From the NCBI GenBank assembly GCA_036768485.1, contig JAVLUZ010000249.1, positions 310,001-374,000 on the forward strand: 64,000 nucleotides of DNA, written 5' to 3'. The notes under the pieces are model-generated. The model was not told the DNA's origin, did no database searches, and saw only the letters and a program-made list of their open reading frames with translations. Positions 9,541 through 21,249 of the stretch are shown one piece after another (the stretch's first letter is position 1; the number at the start of each line of letters is the position of its first letter). This DNA comes from Mermis nigrescens. Its lineage: Eukaryota; Nematoda; Enoplea; Mermithida; Mermithidae. The position numbers were made by a program, and so were the translations under genes.

Positions 9541-11053
9541 TATGTATGTAGGCGACATAAACACGTATTGACGTTTTCTGGTTCTTCATCGATCAACCAA
9601 ATTTATTTCAACACGTAATTAAACTAGCTAAGATAAACTTTTCTAGATAATTATGCAAGAATGATGTTCACCTTCACCATAAAATATAAACTGCGTTGAA
9701 GTAAGTGAAAACTTATTTTTGAATCAAGCGAGTACCGAAATCAATATACAATTCTAGCAATCTCGCCATATTCGTTTAACGAGAATTCTTCATCTTTTGG
9801 GCCGGAGAGGCCTGCCTTATCTTTTCGCCATTAGCTCAATAAAACTGACGACTGCTACCCAATAATGCTTTATGCATTAGCGAAAAACGCAATAGGCAAG
9901 TTAAGATCAAACAAAGCGCTGGGTAGTCGAAAACTTAAAAAAATAGATTTAAATTTCAGGAGCATCTTTCGGTAGATTATAGAAGCCATTTGAAATAAAT
10001 TATTTTTTGAATATGATTGAAATCAATTTGAATTTGTTAAAAAATTTTAAAATTTTCTTAATGCGTAGAGCTCGAACGCTCGAAAGCAACATTATTTCTG
10101 CCTGTTCACTAGTAGTTGTTGTGATATCTGACTTCTAACTTTAAGTCTCCGCAAATTCAAAAGGCCAACTATGCGCCCGCTCTCGAACGGCGGCAAAAAC
10201 ACACAATGATCAACTCGACTCAAAATTTGATTCAAATTTATTTGTAGTTAGGTACTTACTTGTACATCCGTCCGGAAATTTGACATATGGTATTGTATGG
10301 CTCTTTTTAAAGTTGATCAAAACAAAGTTTGTTCATATGGCTGGTAGAATTCATCTCATTCGGCAAGTTCAGAGTATAAATAAAATTTTAACATATCTGC
10401 AAAAATTTAAAAAAATCAAGAGGATTAGTCAAAAATTCTTTTGGTATGTGTTTTGGATTTGCAATTTTTTCACCGTTCAAGAATTTAAAAAAATAAGTCA
10501 AATCAATTCAAATTACGATCCATTTTACATACATTCTCTACTGATTTCACATTATGGTGGTACTCCAGCTATCAAACTAAGGTGATCAGTTGCACGTCTC
10601 TTATTTAGGTGCACTGTGCCCTAGTCATCAATCGTGTGCCAAAGCGACCTATAATCGCTTGCAACATCTCGAAACGTGGTATTGCGTCAATATGCAGCCT
10701 TCTTAATCCACCACGTGCTAATAGTTCATAAACAAATTTTTTGAATATTTTCCTCAGCTCGTCTTTTGTATGTATATATATGTATGTATATGTACCATGT
10801 TGTATTACGATATTTACCCATTGTCTCAAATCGCAGAAGAATCTGGTCAATAAGCTCTGTTACGGTAAATTAATACTTTTAGTCAAGTTGCAAATGCAGC
10901 TTAAGCTGAAACTTTTGATATTTTCTTGAAGAAATCACTTAAAAAGTGTTTTTTGTTTCTTTTTGACCCTTTTCAAATTTCGGTAGACTCCTACACCACA
11001 GATTTTTTCTTTTATACTACCGTATCGCTGTTTGAGCGCCAGCAAATTATAAA
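9541..11053. other. AT-rich spacer
   Basis: Contains AT-rich direct words and chance ORFs up to about 100 codons with low-complexity composition. No splice-bounded exon or element ends that I can support. Confidence 0.45.
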
Positions 11054-11227
11054 CAGGCACATAGCTGGCCTTCCTATTTTGGGGGGGTGGACCAACACCA
11101 ATTTTTGGGGGACTAAGCCCAAAAAGGCCAAAAATAGCACAAAATAACGTTTAAAAAGTCATATTTTTCCGATTTTTCTGAATTTTGGGGGGTCCGAAAC
11201 CCCCATTCCCCCAGAGATACGTGCCTG
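11054..11227. mobile_element. 174-bp G-run MITE with CAGGCAC ends
   Basis: The ends CAGGCAC / GTGCCTG are perfect over seven bases and the flanks attataaa (11046-11053) and cttataaa (11228-11235) match at seven of eight positions. Internally it has a g-run near the left and cccccattccccc near the right, like the other G-run MITEs. Confidence 0.6.
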
Positions 11228-11896
11228 CTTATAAATCATTCTAATTAATTAAGCTACAAAATATCATTGTTATTTTCGATTCGATGAGTATTCATTTGTG
11301 TACGACTAAAAAACTGTAGAAAATGCAGTGTATTTTTAGATGCATTTAATTATCTCACTGAATCCAAATATATTCTAAAATTAATTTACACCATCACGTG
11401 GAAAATTGAATGGGCTTTCAGAAACTGTATTATACTTAAATAATAAATGAAATGTAAATAATTAATAATATTACACAGAGTGTGGCGCCAAAACGTCCCA
11501 TTTCGCGTATTTATCCATTTCGAAAGATTTACAAGAATTAAATACTGTTGTTTGCAATCTTAAAATTAATTTTCGCTTCTTTCCGGATTTTCCAATACTT
11601 ATGATAGTATGGATTTAATAATTTTGTCAAACACATTTGCCAAAATTACCGCATATTTCACAGTTTACGTTTTTTTGTTAATTAGAATAGATAATTTTGC
11701 TTCAACGACAGGTCTTTTTCGGTACAAAATATGTTTGCTTTTTAATAAAATTGCGTACTGAGCGCAAGCGGTGGGTAAATCATCAATTATAATTAGCATA
11801 TCAACAATTAGAAATATTTGATCAACTTAATTTTGCATTGTAGGTAGGTCTGCCTAGAATACACATACACACATAGGGGCACGCAAAGATCACACT
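11228..11896. other. Spacer, nothing recognised
   Basis: AT-rich; no exon, RNA gene or repeat boundary that I can support apart from the flanking target duplications. Confidence 0.5.
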
Positions 11897-12628
11897 CAGT
11901 GTTTTTTGTACTCGGCAAAGATTTTTCCCGATGTAGTTAGACTTTTCGGGATCGTCTTTGTACACGTACAAAGATTTTTGTGAAGACAAAAATTGCATAA
12001 TAGGTCTGAAATTCGCGAAAATTTTCAGGGCTCCGAGCCGAAATGAGTAATTGTGTGTTCTATATATCTTTATAATGACAGAAATTGCATTTCAAAAGGA
12101 AAAATGTCAAATTTTTCGGCGTTTCGCGCCGTTTTAGTAATTTTTGCCCTTAGAGACACAGAAATTAGCTAAAATACACAACCAAAAGTCCAACAAATCT
12201 GTTTTTATCATACTAAAATCGCTACTGTACCATAGTATAGTACCCTAAAATTTGTGTGTTTAAGATGTACAAAGAGTTTTGGGAAGACAAAAATTGTAAA
12301 AAGGTGTGAAATTCCGAAAAATTTTCGCGAAATGAGTAATTGTTTGTCCTATATATCTTTAAAATGGTAGAATTTGCATTTAGAATGAAAAGTTGTCAAA
12401 TTTTTCGGCGCTCCGCGCCGTTTTGAAACAATGTTTAGTAATTACTGATGTCAGAAACCCGGAAATTAGCTAAAATACACTACCAAAGATCGAAAACCCT
12501 ATTTAACCGCACTAAAATCGCTCTTGTACTATATTATAATACACAAAAATTTGCATGTACAAAATGTACAAAGACTTTTGGGGACTATCTTTGTACATGT
12601 ACAAACGGACCTTGTACAAAAAACAGTG
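11897..12628. mobile_element. hAT-like element, TTTTTTGTAC-end family
   Basis: The left end CAGTGTTTTTTGTAC and right end GTACAAAAAACAGTG are near-perfect inverted repeats. Flanks atcacact (11889-11896) and atcatact (12629-12636) agree at seven of eight bases. The interior has tttgtacatgtacaaa palindromes and two cggcg-tt(c)-gcgccg hairpins (12117 and 12406). Further copies at 47439-47827, 53271-53657 and 57234-57677 show the same ends and their own 8-bp duplications. Confidence 0.7.
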
Positions 12629-12636
12629 ATCATACT

Positions 12637-14099
12637 TCAGGCTCATCATAGATATACAGTGGTCGGGTGGTCAACCACTTTGATTGGAAGGGTTAGATAG
12701 TGAGCTTTTTAAGGTCAAAATAAGTCCATTTCAAAAAAAGCACGATTGGAGGAAGTGTCCGATTTTCATGCATTTTCGGCCATCACTTTGCTTAAAAAAT
12801 TTCTCATCTTTTTATTCAGGGGGTCTCAGGGGGTCTATTTAGACTCCAACGTGCGTATCTGCTAGAACGACTAAAACTAAGGAATAATAGCTAATGGGGA
12901 TCTTCGCTGCCCCATTTGCTGGAGCAATCTTCTTTTGCAAATGGATCGCTCGCTCCTCATTTGCAAAAAAGTATAGAAGTGATGGCCAATATGCCAAAAA
13001 TTGTCTAGAAATTCAAATGTCTTATTTGTCATTTTCTCTTTTACTGATGCTTCTTCACTCTGTAATGTCCATTGTTTGCCACCTCTCAGTCTTACAAATT
13101 AATGTCAAAAAATCATTTAGAAGCTATGGTTGCCTTTTCGCTCAACAAATTAAAATAGTTGTAAATCACCATGTTCAACAAAATATTACATTTCAACTAA
13201 GCAGATTTCTTTGGTCACTTTACAATGACAGATTTTATCCTGCTTACTTATTTATGTTTTTTGCTTCCTTTTCTGCCCGTAGGACAATTAGAGGCATTGT
13301 AACCTGTGCATAAAAGTTTGTCCTCATTGTAAACAAATGCAAAAAGTTGCATGCAAAATTAGCTGCTTGTGGCAGAAATATTTGAATTTGTATTAGCATT
13401 TTTTTAAAGCCGCGCTTTTGGTGTTTTCGGTTGATTAACATTAAATTGCACGCACGCTGGTCCACAACGTCAAAAACAGCATTAATAATTTGAAATTTTG
13501 GTTTGCTGCGAACTCGCTCTCAATGATTATTCGTGTTTGTTAAAAGTATTCGTAATATCCAGATAGTGCACTCTGAGTAGTGAATTCGGAATTAGAGTTC
13601 CAAGGAAACCAGGAGCCAAATTTTGGAAGTAACACCGAAACTGTGCTTTTGCAGAAAGACAAAAAGACTAAATTCTACGTTGTGGGTAGGGTTTGTTTGG
13701 GTATGGATAGGGTTTGTTTGGGTTCCCTGTATCTCAAAAACCGAGTAGTGAATTTTCTTCAAATTCTACAGTAAAATCGTCCATAACATTATTAACAAAT
13801 AGTTGAAATTTAAATGAAATTTATTAACTGAACAAAACTTTTTTAAACGTTTTCTCGTCAGTTTACACTGCGGTGCAAAGAAATTTACACCAGGCGATGA
13901 CGCATGAAAAGCTGGAAGGGTATGTAGCGTAAAAATTCACTCCACGCCAATTACGTAAGCCGCAAGAGCCACCAAAAATTTTTATAGTTCTCCTTCGTTT
14001 CCGGATTTGAGCCCATCGAAAATTCGGAATCAGTAACCTGGAATTGACCTTTAGCCACAATATGAGTAACACTGTCATCCAATAAAAACTTTTTTCCAC
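12637..14099. other. Spacer with chance ORFs
   Basis: Includes an open frame of 139 codons (12894-13313) that is rich in hydrophobic residues and contains a local inverted repeat (tttgcaaatggatc / atttgcaaa); it has no recognised motif and I do not treat it as a gene. A copy of tttgggta-type tandem words lies near 13685-13725. Confidence 0.4.
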
Positions 14100-15480
14100 A
14101 AACACAACTCGAAATTAATCATAAGTAGCGCGTTAGCGTGTACCTCACACTACAGCAACACTGGGGCATTTCTGGGAGGTACGGTTTTCTGAAAGATAGA
14201 TAAAAGATGCGCCAATTTTAAGTTTTTGTTTACACTCAATACTGGGTGTATAATGAGCGTGTAAAGTTTTGGCGTAACGTTATAACAGCAACTTTGTAGA
14301 GAATGAAATTATCTGAAAACGATATTTTTTCATTTCACAATTTCATTTCTTATGAGGAGGAGTGAAAACACTGTGAAAATTTGCGGGTGTAGAGACAGAT
14401 TTCGGTCGCATTTTGGTCATGTTCAGGTCTGCCAACGAATCTGGTTGAGTCCAAAAATTTTTCTTTCATAGAAATGTACTAGGACCTAAGGGCTACCTTT
14501 GGATTACCTGTAAACTTTTCAAAACTAAAACGGAGTTAGATCCAGGGTTTTAAAGTTTACACTCTAGTGGATAGCGTAAAAAACGGTTTTGTCTCAGATT
14601 TTTCTGCCAACATCTCCGCTTGTAAGTCGAGACAAGTTAAATGTAAAAAAATCAAAGTACTTTCAAAGGGCTACTTGTCGCAGCAAATTGTGTTTATTTA
14701 CATCAAAATTGAGCTTTTTCGGTAGGTGTAAAGTAAAAAACCGGGGGTGTTAAACGTGTTTATGTCTGGTTTTTTCTGCCAACTTCTCCGATTGTGAGTC
14801 TGGACATAATCACAAGTCCAAAAATGTATGGGGTCAAACGTGATACGTCAGTTGGGCGTGTTTGTTAACACTCAAAAGTGGTGTAAAGTGGTTTACATCT
14901 AATATTTATTTGTCTTCAGACCATTGTGAAGAATTAATTTTTTTAGAAGTAATGATCGTAATATCAGAGTAATATCAGAATTACGAATTCAACTTGAATC
15001 TTCTTTACACTCGGTGATTGTGTAAAGTTTAAATTGAAAAATTAAGTTTAATTCTAAAGTGTTTCAAAAGCTCTATTTTCTTAAAAATGTCTATGTAACA
15101 TCAGAATTATGAATCTGACTGTTAGTTTTCTCTACTCCCTGTAGTTATCTAAAGTTTTTACTATTCAATTATTGTTGATGTGTAAAGTTTACACTATAAA
15201 TTTATTCTACTTCCAGAGCATTGCAAAACGTAATTTTTTCTCAAAATATGTTTCGTTAGGTCAGGATTACGAATCTGACTGCATGCTTTCTTTCCACCTT
15301 GTAGTTATTGTAAGTTTACACTAAAAATTAATTTTAGTTCTAAAGCTTTGCAAAAGCTCAATTTTTTCAAAACGTTCCATGTAACGCCAGGGTTACAAAT
15401 CTGAGTGTAAGTGTTATTTACACCCAGTAGTTGCGTAAAGTTTACGAAAAACATTTGATCTGTTTTAATAAGGTAAAAGG
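14100..15480. repeat. Degenerate tandem TTTACAC-rich repeat array
   Basis: Diverged units of roughly 120-130 bp, each carrying gtgtaaagtttacac-like palindromes and a ggattacgaatctgact-like block, clearest from 14880 to 15450. The same family, inverted, fills 32900-33422 and much of 34700-36400. Non-coding. Confidence 0.65.
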
Positions 15481-16314
15481 TGATCATGTCTAAAAATATA
15501 AGGCTGATCTTTTAAACAATATTGTTTTCCGCGTTATTGGACTGCTGGCATTATTGTGGCATGTTACTGTGTGTGTTTACTGACTGATTAACTCAAATCT
15601 GCTAATGAAAAGTAGGGTACTAGCAAAAGAATGCTCCGATGGAATAAAAAGGACAAATATACTAGGATTACGGATCATGAAAGACATAAAAGGAGAGGAC
15701 TAGGAAAAAGTCACCTATGCGTTCAAAAAAGCAAAAGAATCTGCTATAAATCAGATTTCTCTAAGCAACACAAAAATCAAAGTATATTCAGCGGCCTACA
15801 GAAGCTATAGTTGCCACAAGTTGACGTCAGGGCTTTCAGTGGGGTTGCAACTCCACTGTAGGCCCCTAGTAATTCTACTTTTAGTAATATTTCTGACGAT
15901 TTCACTCCAACCAGACCCCCAGAATTTTCTTGTTGCCCATGTACGGTTGTCGCCTCAGTTTAAGAAATAAATAACACAATACTTTATTCTTTACATCAAC
16001 TTATTAAAGAAAACGACAAATTATTTTGTTTACCTGAATACAAGTCCGAACGACCGCTGTTGCAAATGAATTGAAGTGCTGTAAAGCACTAATCATGCGC
16101 AAACAGGTTAGCATCGAAAATTTAGGACACACGGTGCAAGAAGAATGAGCGAGATAATCGTGCAAATAAATGCAATAGTGCATAACGATAAAGCGGAAAT
16201 TTTAATAGCTCATATTGTATGTATGTATAATGCCGAAGCTGGGGAAAGTACCTATCTGTAGCAGAGGTGCTACTACACAATTTGAAATGGATACTTTTAA
16301 GTTAAACTCATGAT
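15481..16314. repeat. Flanking repeat shared with the right side of the retrotransposon
   Basis: The block gctccgatggaa...ggactaggaaaaa...tttctctaagcaac (about 15610-15800) recurs in direct orientation at 32127-32310 and inverted at 32717-32890. Sequence upstream (cagtcagtaaacaca-like, 15550-15600) also matches the inverted copy near 32920-32960. The remainder up to the LTR is unassigned. Confidence 0.55.
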
Positions 16315-17034
16315 TGTAAACGTAGCGGAATGCTACGTTCACTTGCTTACTTAACCCTAGCTAGAGCTCACGCGCTCACACAAAAGGCGACTCGGGGGTA
16401 AGGCCCGGCCTGTCAAGATAGCCCGGCCATCTACTGCGCGCACCTAGTGAGACTTACTTACTTAACCCCTTGTGAGATTAAGTACCTAAATAATGTAAGT
16501 TCCCCGGAAACCTAATTGAGGGCTCAAAGAGATTATTATTTAACTTGTTTTGGGACCGAATTCCGGTGCTTGAAAATATTGAAGGTTCCTAAGTATAGTG
16601 TAGCACAAGGACAAAATTCAACAGCACGGAAATTCGAACCAAGCCCAACATCATTAATTAAATAATTAATTTTTACAATATTTTTGGACAGAAAATTATG
16701 AGGCAATTAAAAACGTGACAGCATGAAGGTGCATGCTGCTGACTGTCGTGTTACGCTAATCTGTTAAAAACAACACTATAATTATGGGGGCACATAGCCC
16801 GCCAACGGCATACAACTAATGCCGTGAAGGCACACAAATTAAACAACAAAAGCGTAAGGGCGAAAAGAGCCTGCCCACTACGCGACAAAATACGTCAAGA
16901 TTTCCCTGCAGCCACGCAGGGGAAAACACAGGGAGACTACGTGCGGAAAAATGCGTCACACGAAAAAAACAGGCACAGCATACAAGCTGGCGAAAAACTG
17001 GGAAAACTCAATGTGAAATGAAAAATTCTTAAAG
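16315..17034 (-). repeat. 3' LTR (core; may extend to about 17420)
   Basis: Starts tgtaaacg on the plus strand (the TACA end in element orientation) and matches 31232-31962 closely. A short hairpin (acgtagc / gctacgt) sits at the very end. Beyond 17034 the match to the 5' LTR is lost, but weaker similarity to the solo LTR (ttttgattgaaaa near 17310, attgaga near 17400) suggests the full LTR runs to about 17420. No polypurine tract was evident, so the inner border is uncertain. Confidence 0.8.
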
Positions 17035-17736
17035 CGCAGTGCAAATTTATGCGCAAAAACGTTTGTGCGCAAACTTTTTGCGCAAAAGACGGCCACGGCG
17101 TGGAGTCGGGCGATTATCGATTCGTGTCAGCAGATTGAAGTGGGATGCTGACACATTTTTATGCACAAAACGTATGCATGAAAATGTACGGATGACGTAC
17201 GGCTACGTCAAACAATTGAGCAGCAGGAGACAAAAAAACGGTGCATCGACGACGCGTTGACAACGTGGTTTTGTGCAACGTACGGAATAGACTGTTTGCC
17301 CGGGACCCGGAGAATTTTGATTGAAAAAATAATTTATGATAGGAGGGCAGGTCACTCGGCTTAATTAGTATTGAGTACGAAAGGCTCAAATTATGGACAA
17401 ATTGAGAACACATATGGACAAGGACAATAAATGAATCAAAGACAGACAAATACAGTGAAATAACAAATATGTTTTTTGGGAAAAAATCAGAAAAGTATAC
17501 AGCAAAATAAAAATATACATGGAAAATAATGAATAACGGAGATATGTAAAAAGATAGTTAGAAAAAAGAGTCCTAAGGTGGAGAGAAAAATTTTGGGAAA
17601 AGTGGCTGCAGGAAAATTAACTAGTCAACAAAAAGTTTTATGGAAAAAACGAATTAAACAAATTAAACAAAATGTACAAACTGCTGGCGGTTGGTACGTT
17701 GTCCTGGCACAGCAAAATCAAACGATGAGCAAATAA

Positions 17737-19218
17737 TCAAGTGCGGCGATCCGGTTGATCGCGAGGCAAATACGACTGAGCGGTATGACAACTGTCAGTC
17801 GTGCGCAAATAATCTGGCGTAATGCGCGACGTGGAATGAGCGCGGTTGTTTCCTCGCGACGGAATAGGCGTAAAATGCGGCGCGGCAATTTGCTGCTGGA
17901 CAGGATAATGATCCTGCGATTGCGTAACCGTAACGCGTGGCACAGATACAGTCATCAGAGCTGGGCGATGCGGCGCAGCGGAATCGCGATGGCGATGATT
18001 GTCTAAACGCTGATGGACGTGGAATATGACGGCCCAAAGCAGACGGTTGGGCCGCCGGTTGAGCAGAAGTTTGTGAAGCCGCTCGTTTGGCTCTAGTGGC
18101 GCGGCGTAACTGACGACTACGTTCGACACAGATTATAATGACGTTGACGCGACGTAAGACGTTCGGTAGGTTGCGACGAAACGTTCGGCTGACGAACCGT
18201 AGACGTAATAGCAAAATTGGTAGTACGACGAATATGAAATGATTGTGGCGTTTCCTCAATAGCCTGCGTAGACCTACGGTCGCGTCGCTCTTGTTCCATG
18301 CGACGACGGCGTAAGGCAATTTGACCTTCAATAGATAAATCGACGGTAGATCAACGCATTTTTGTGGGCGGCTCGTCTGTACAAGTCGCAGACGCGTCGC
18401 GGTTGCTTAGGCGGTTGCGAACTTCTTCTAATTGGCCTGGAAGAGTTATATCCAAGTAACCTTGGATTTGTTGGCGTGCAGCATAGCGTGGAAAAACGAG
18501 TGGACACGTGATTGGCGGATCCGTGCGCGATCGAATTAACTGGATTTGCTTATGCGCGGTAAATAAGTCAGTGGTTGTCTCAATAATTTCAGGAAACTCG
18601 ACAAAAACTTCTTTTGGAAACGGATTGAAAGCTCTTTCCACGAAAATAGATCTAAGCATACGTCGGATCTGTTCGACCATGCGCCAAGCAATTCGAGGTT
18701 CTCGATACCAAAATTGGAATCTTAAAAACCGATTGTCGAGAAATTGAAGCAGTAATGGCGCGGACATGAAAGTCGTAGATTGAAAAGACGGAATGAAACG
18801 GAAAGTTGACTTGTATTCTTCGAAAAATTCGTTCATTGAACTGAAGATATCAGCCATTTGGCGAATTGTTAAAGCCAAAGGAGCATGAATGTTGGGCGCA
18901 GGCGTAAGACGATGCGGAAAAAATTCCGATGGAATTGTGTAGTTGGCTCTACGCACGATTTGAGGTGGTTCTAGCAACCTTGGATGATTAGCTACGAACT
19001 CTAAACCAACTTCATAGACCATTGTACCGGTCGTGACGTAAAATCGAGTTAGACAAAAAGTCGAATCGTTGTAGAAAGGACGCGGATGTTGCGTGAATTT
19101 GCTGAGAAACGGGATTGGCAAGGCCGGTCAAATTTCGATTGACATATTTTGCGCGGATTGCTGACTGCTTAGCACAACTTGAGGCAATGATTGTTGCTCG
19201 TCGGCCTGATATACATTG
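17737..19218 (-). pseudogene. ORF4 of the retrotransposon, unknown function, decayed
   Basis: Downstream of the exonuclease lies a coding region in three blocks: 19218-18354, a continuation 18350-18117 in the same frame, then 18129-17737 in another frame. The first block has in-frame TGA at 19128-19130 and its continuation follows TGA at 18351-18353; a frameshift is needed near 18120. The 250-residue central part (18354-19121) looks globular, with motifs such as PSEFFPHRLTPAPNIHAPLA, RIAWRMVEQIRRMLRSIFVE and PFPKEVFVEFPEI. The C-terminal part is proline-, arginine- and histidine-rich. I see no transmembrane segment or fusion peptide, so it does not look like an envelope gene. The frame is open upstream into ORF3, so it may be expressed by frameshift or from its own start. 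Confidence 0.6.
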
Positions 19219-19224
19219 TTGAAA

Positions 19225-21249
19225 CTAGTCAAAATACGATTCGATATATTCGTTTGCGTTTGCAATTAGAGTTTCGATCAGCGGATTAGCGAATTCTTGT
19301 CCCAAAAGGTTGACAAGATGAGCTCGGAAATCTTCTGTGTACATCCGATAGGCATGTTCAGCTTCCTGGCTCACCAAGAAATCTCGTTTTTGGGCAAATT
19401 CTTGCGCTTGTTGCTTGTTAAGCGACAGTGGCGCACGTTCCTTTGGTTCTTCGTGATATTCGTCCACGACCTCTAAATCTTTGAAAAATCTTTCGTGGAC
19501 AGCCTGAGCAAATTCATCTTCCAATTTTCGAATATGATCGCTTTTTTCTTTCGTTTTGCCTTCCGGAACAATCAGATATTTGTAACTGCAAGTTGGCTGA
19601 TCTTGCATCATCATTTCTTCTTCAGCTGTGATTGCTGGCTGAGATGTTTGCGGAGGCTCCGCTACATCTTCAATTGGACTTCCGGAAGCTTTGTCGACAA
19701 CTTCAAAAACTTCTTCATCATAGTCGAGGGCTTCTTCCTCATTTTCGTAGACTTTATCAGGATATTTCGGCTCTGTATCTGGCCGTGAAACGGAAGTTGG
19801 CGCACTTGTGCGCTGATCATCGTCGGTAGACGGAGGTGCAGAGACAAAAGGAGTTTGAGACAAAGATGCAGTCGATTCTTGCGACGCTTCTGGTGCTAAC
19901 GTGAAAGCTGGTTGCACCATTTTGATGTCTGATTCGTTATCATCATCATCATATTCCTCTGCGCTCTCGTCAAAGCTAGAGTTAGAATGTCTACGATCAC
20001 GTTTTCCCTTTTTGAATTCTTCAGCCTTTTCTTTCTTTTTCTGTTCCGCAATATCTCTGCGTTTGATTCTCTTGGCGAGCTCTGCTTTAGATTTCGCAGG
20101 CATTGAGCCGGCTTGAGCCAAAGGCATATCAAATTTGCGATCCTTTTCGACTTTTTGATTTCCGGACATTTCATCTCCGGTGAATCGCTCTCTATTGGTC
20201 GGAGCCGTTAGAGCGATATATGAGCGATCAACTGCATGACGCACTATCAAGAGATACAAATCCAGAGCACCGAGTGGATCGGTGATTAGATATCGAACCA
20301 TATGATCTGGCAACGGAGCTCGATTCCAAGCTTGACCTACTGCCGTTCTGGCTGACCGACAAATTTGTAGGTTGAACATATACTGTAAAAGCGTTTGGAG
20401 ACGATGATTTGCAGGCGTGGTTGCTACAGTTCTGGTGAAATTTGTTGCGAGCGGAAGAGTATCAATTATTTGAGCCTCGAACACGTTGCGTTCGAATAAC
20501 TCGCGATGCCTCTGACGCTGACGGCGACTTTGCTGATAATGTTCCCAAGCAAAAAGACGTGTCGCATACACATGAAAATATGCAATGCGATCATTATCTG
20601 AACCATGGCAAGCTAGGGCAACATCGGATAGTCGAATGGTGAGCAACTCATGTAAGCCAAAAGGCGGAAGTGGGAACTGTGCGACGTCCCACACAAAAAC
20701 TTGACCGCGAACTGTCGCGATTTGGATGAAACGGACAAATGGACCGTTTGAATCGTGATGTGTGGCCCTTATGGCCCGATACTGATCATCCCATTGGGAA
20801 TATGGCAAGAAAACGCGATCATTAACAAACTCTGAGTCGAAGCCAAAAAGAAAACGACCATTTAAGGCGTTCATCGGCGCAAGAATAGCAACAATGGCCG
20901 CATATGACTGTGCGGGCGAATCTACGAAAACTATACGGATATTGCTGGCTGGGACATATGGCGCAGTCAGTGGCGCTCTGCCAAAATGCTCAAAATACCA
21001 ATGACGTTGAGCCATGATGCGACGATAACGCTGAGGTTCAGCACGCGGGCTTACAGGCGCTATATCGGCAATGAAGCCGGCACGCCCAACATATGGAGAC
21101 TCTTGACCCGTAGGTCCTGAGCGTAGCTGCAAGCGTGCAGCTGCCGCATGCAAGGCTATGAGGAATTCTGTGACATTGGACGGCGTGTGGCCGTTGCAAT
21201 TGAACTCTGGACGGTTGTTATCCAGGTTTTCTGACGGTTTGTTGGACAT
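19225..21249 (-). CDS. ORF3: DEDDy-type 3'-5' exonuclease captured by the retrotransposon
   Basis: An intact 674-codon frame starting at an ATG (21249) and ending at TAG. The catalytic signature is complete by eye: Exo I FGFDSEF (D138, E140), Exo II HGSDNDRIAYF (D220), and Exo III RYLITDPLGALDLY, where Y320-x3-D324 is the DEDDy variant seen in WRN, Mut-7/EXD3 and Nibbler. QAWNRAPLPDHM just before Exo III resembles the W..RPL.. segment of those enzymes. Such enzymes remove nucleotides from 3' ends of RNA or single-stranded DNA. Residues 365-560 are lysine-, serine- and acid-rich linker, and 570-674 form a predicted helical C-terminal region of unknown role. The start overlaps the end of pol by 94 nt in the -1 frame. 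It has no in-frame stop although gag and ORF4 are broken. DEDDy ORF3s are known, from memory, in bdelloid rotifer LTR elements. Confidence 0.85.
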   Translation of the reverse strand: MSNKPSENLDNNRPEFNCNGHTPSNVTEFLIALHAAAARLQLRSGPTGQESPYVGRAGFIADIAPVSPRAEPQRYRRIMAQRHWYFEHFGRAPLTAPYVPASNIRIVFVDSPAQSYAAIVAILAPMNALNGRFLFGFDSEFVNDRVFLPYSQWDDQYRAIRATHHDSNGPFVRFIQIATVRGQVFVWDVAQFPLPPFGLHELLTIRLSDVALACHGSDNDRIAYFHVYATRLFAWEHYQQSRRQRQRHRELFERNVFEAQIIDTLPLATNFTRTVATTPANHRLQTLLQYMFNLQICRSARTAVGQAWNRAPLPDHMVRYLITDPLGALDLYLLIVRHAVDRSYIALTAPTNRERFTGDEMSGNQKVEKDRKFDMPLAQAGSMPAKSKAELAKRIKRRDIAEQKKKEKAEEFKKGKRDRRHSNSSFDESAEEYDDDDNESDIKMVQPAFTLAPEASQESTASLSQTPFVSAPPSTDDDQRTSAPTSVSRPDTEPKYPDKVYENEEEALDYDEEVFEVVDKASGSPIEDVAEPPQTSQPAITAEEEMMMQDQPTCSYKYLIVPEGKTKEKSDHIRKLEDEFAQAVHERFFKDLEVVDEYHEEPKERAPLSLNKQQAQEFAQKRDFLVSQEAEHAYRMYTEDFRAHLVNLLGQEFANPLIETLIANANEYIESYFD

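Noticed and set aside
12894..13313. 139-codon ORF as a host gene
   Set aside because: Hydrophobic low-information composition, local inverted repeat, no splice context or recognised motif.
16824..17449. Short ORFs within and beside the 3' LTR
   Set aside because: They match LTR sequence shared with the other two LTR copies and lack conserved coding features.
17795..18331. 178-codon Arg/Ala-rich ORF
   Set aside because: Another frame over the Pro/Arg-rich end of ORF4; the frame continuing ORF4 explains the region better.
17737..19218. ORF4 as a retroviral-type envelope gene
   Set aside because: No signal peptide, transmembrane segment, cysteine pattern or cleavage site visible.
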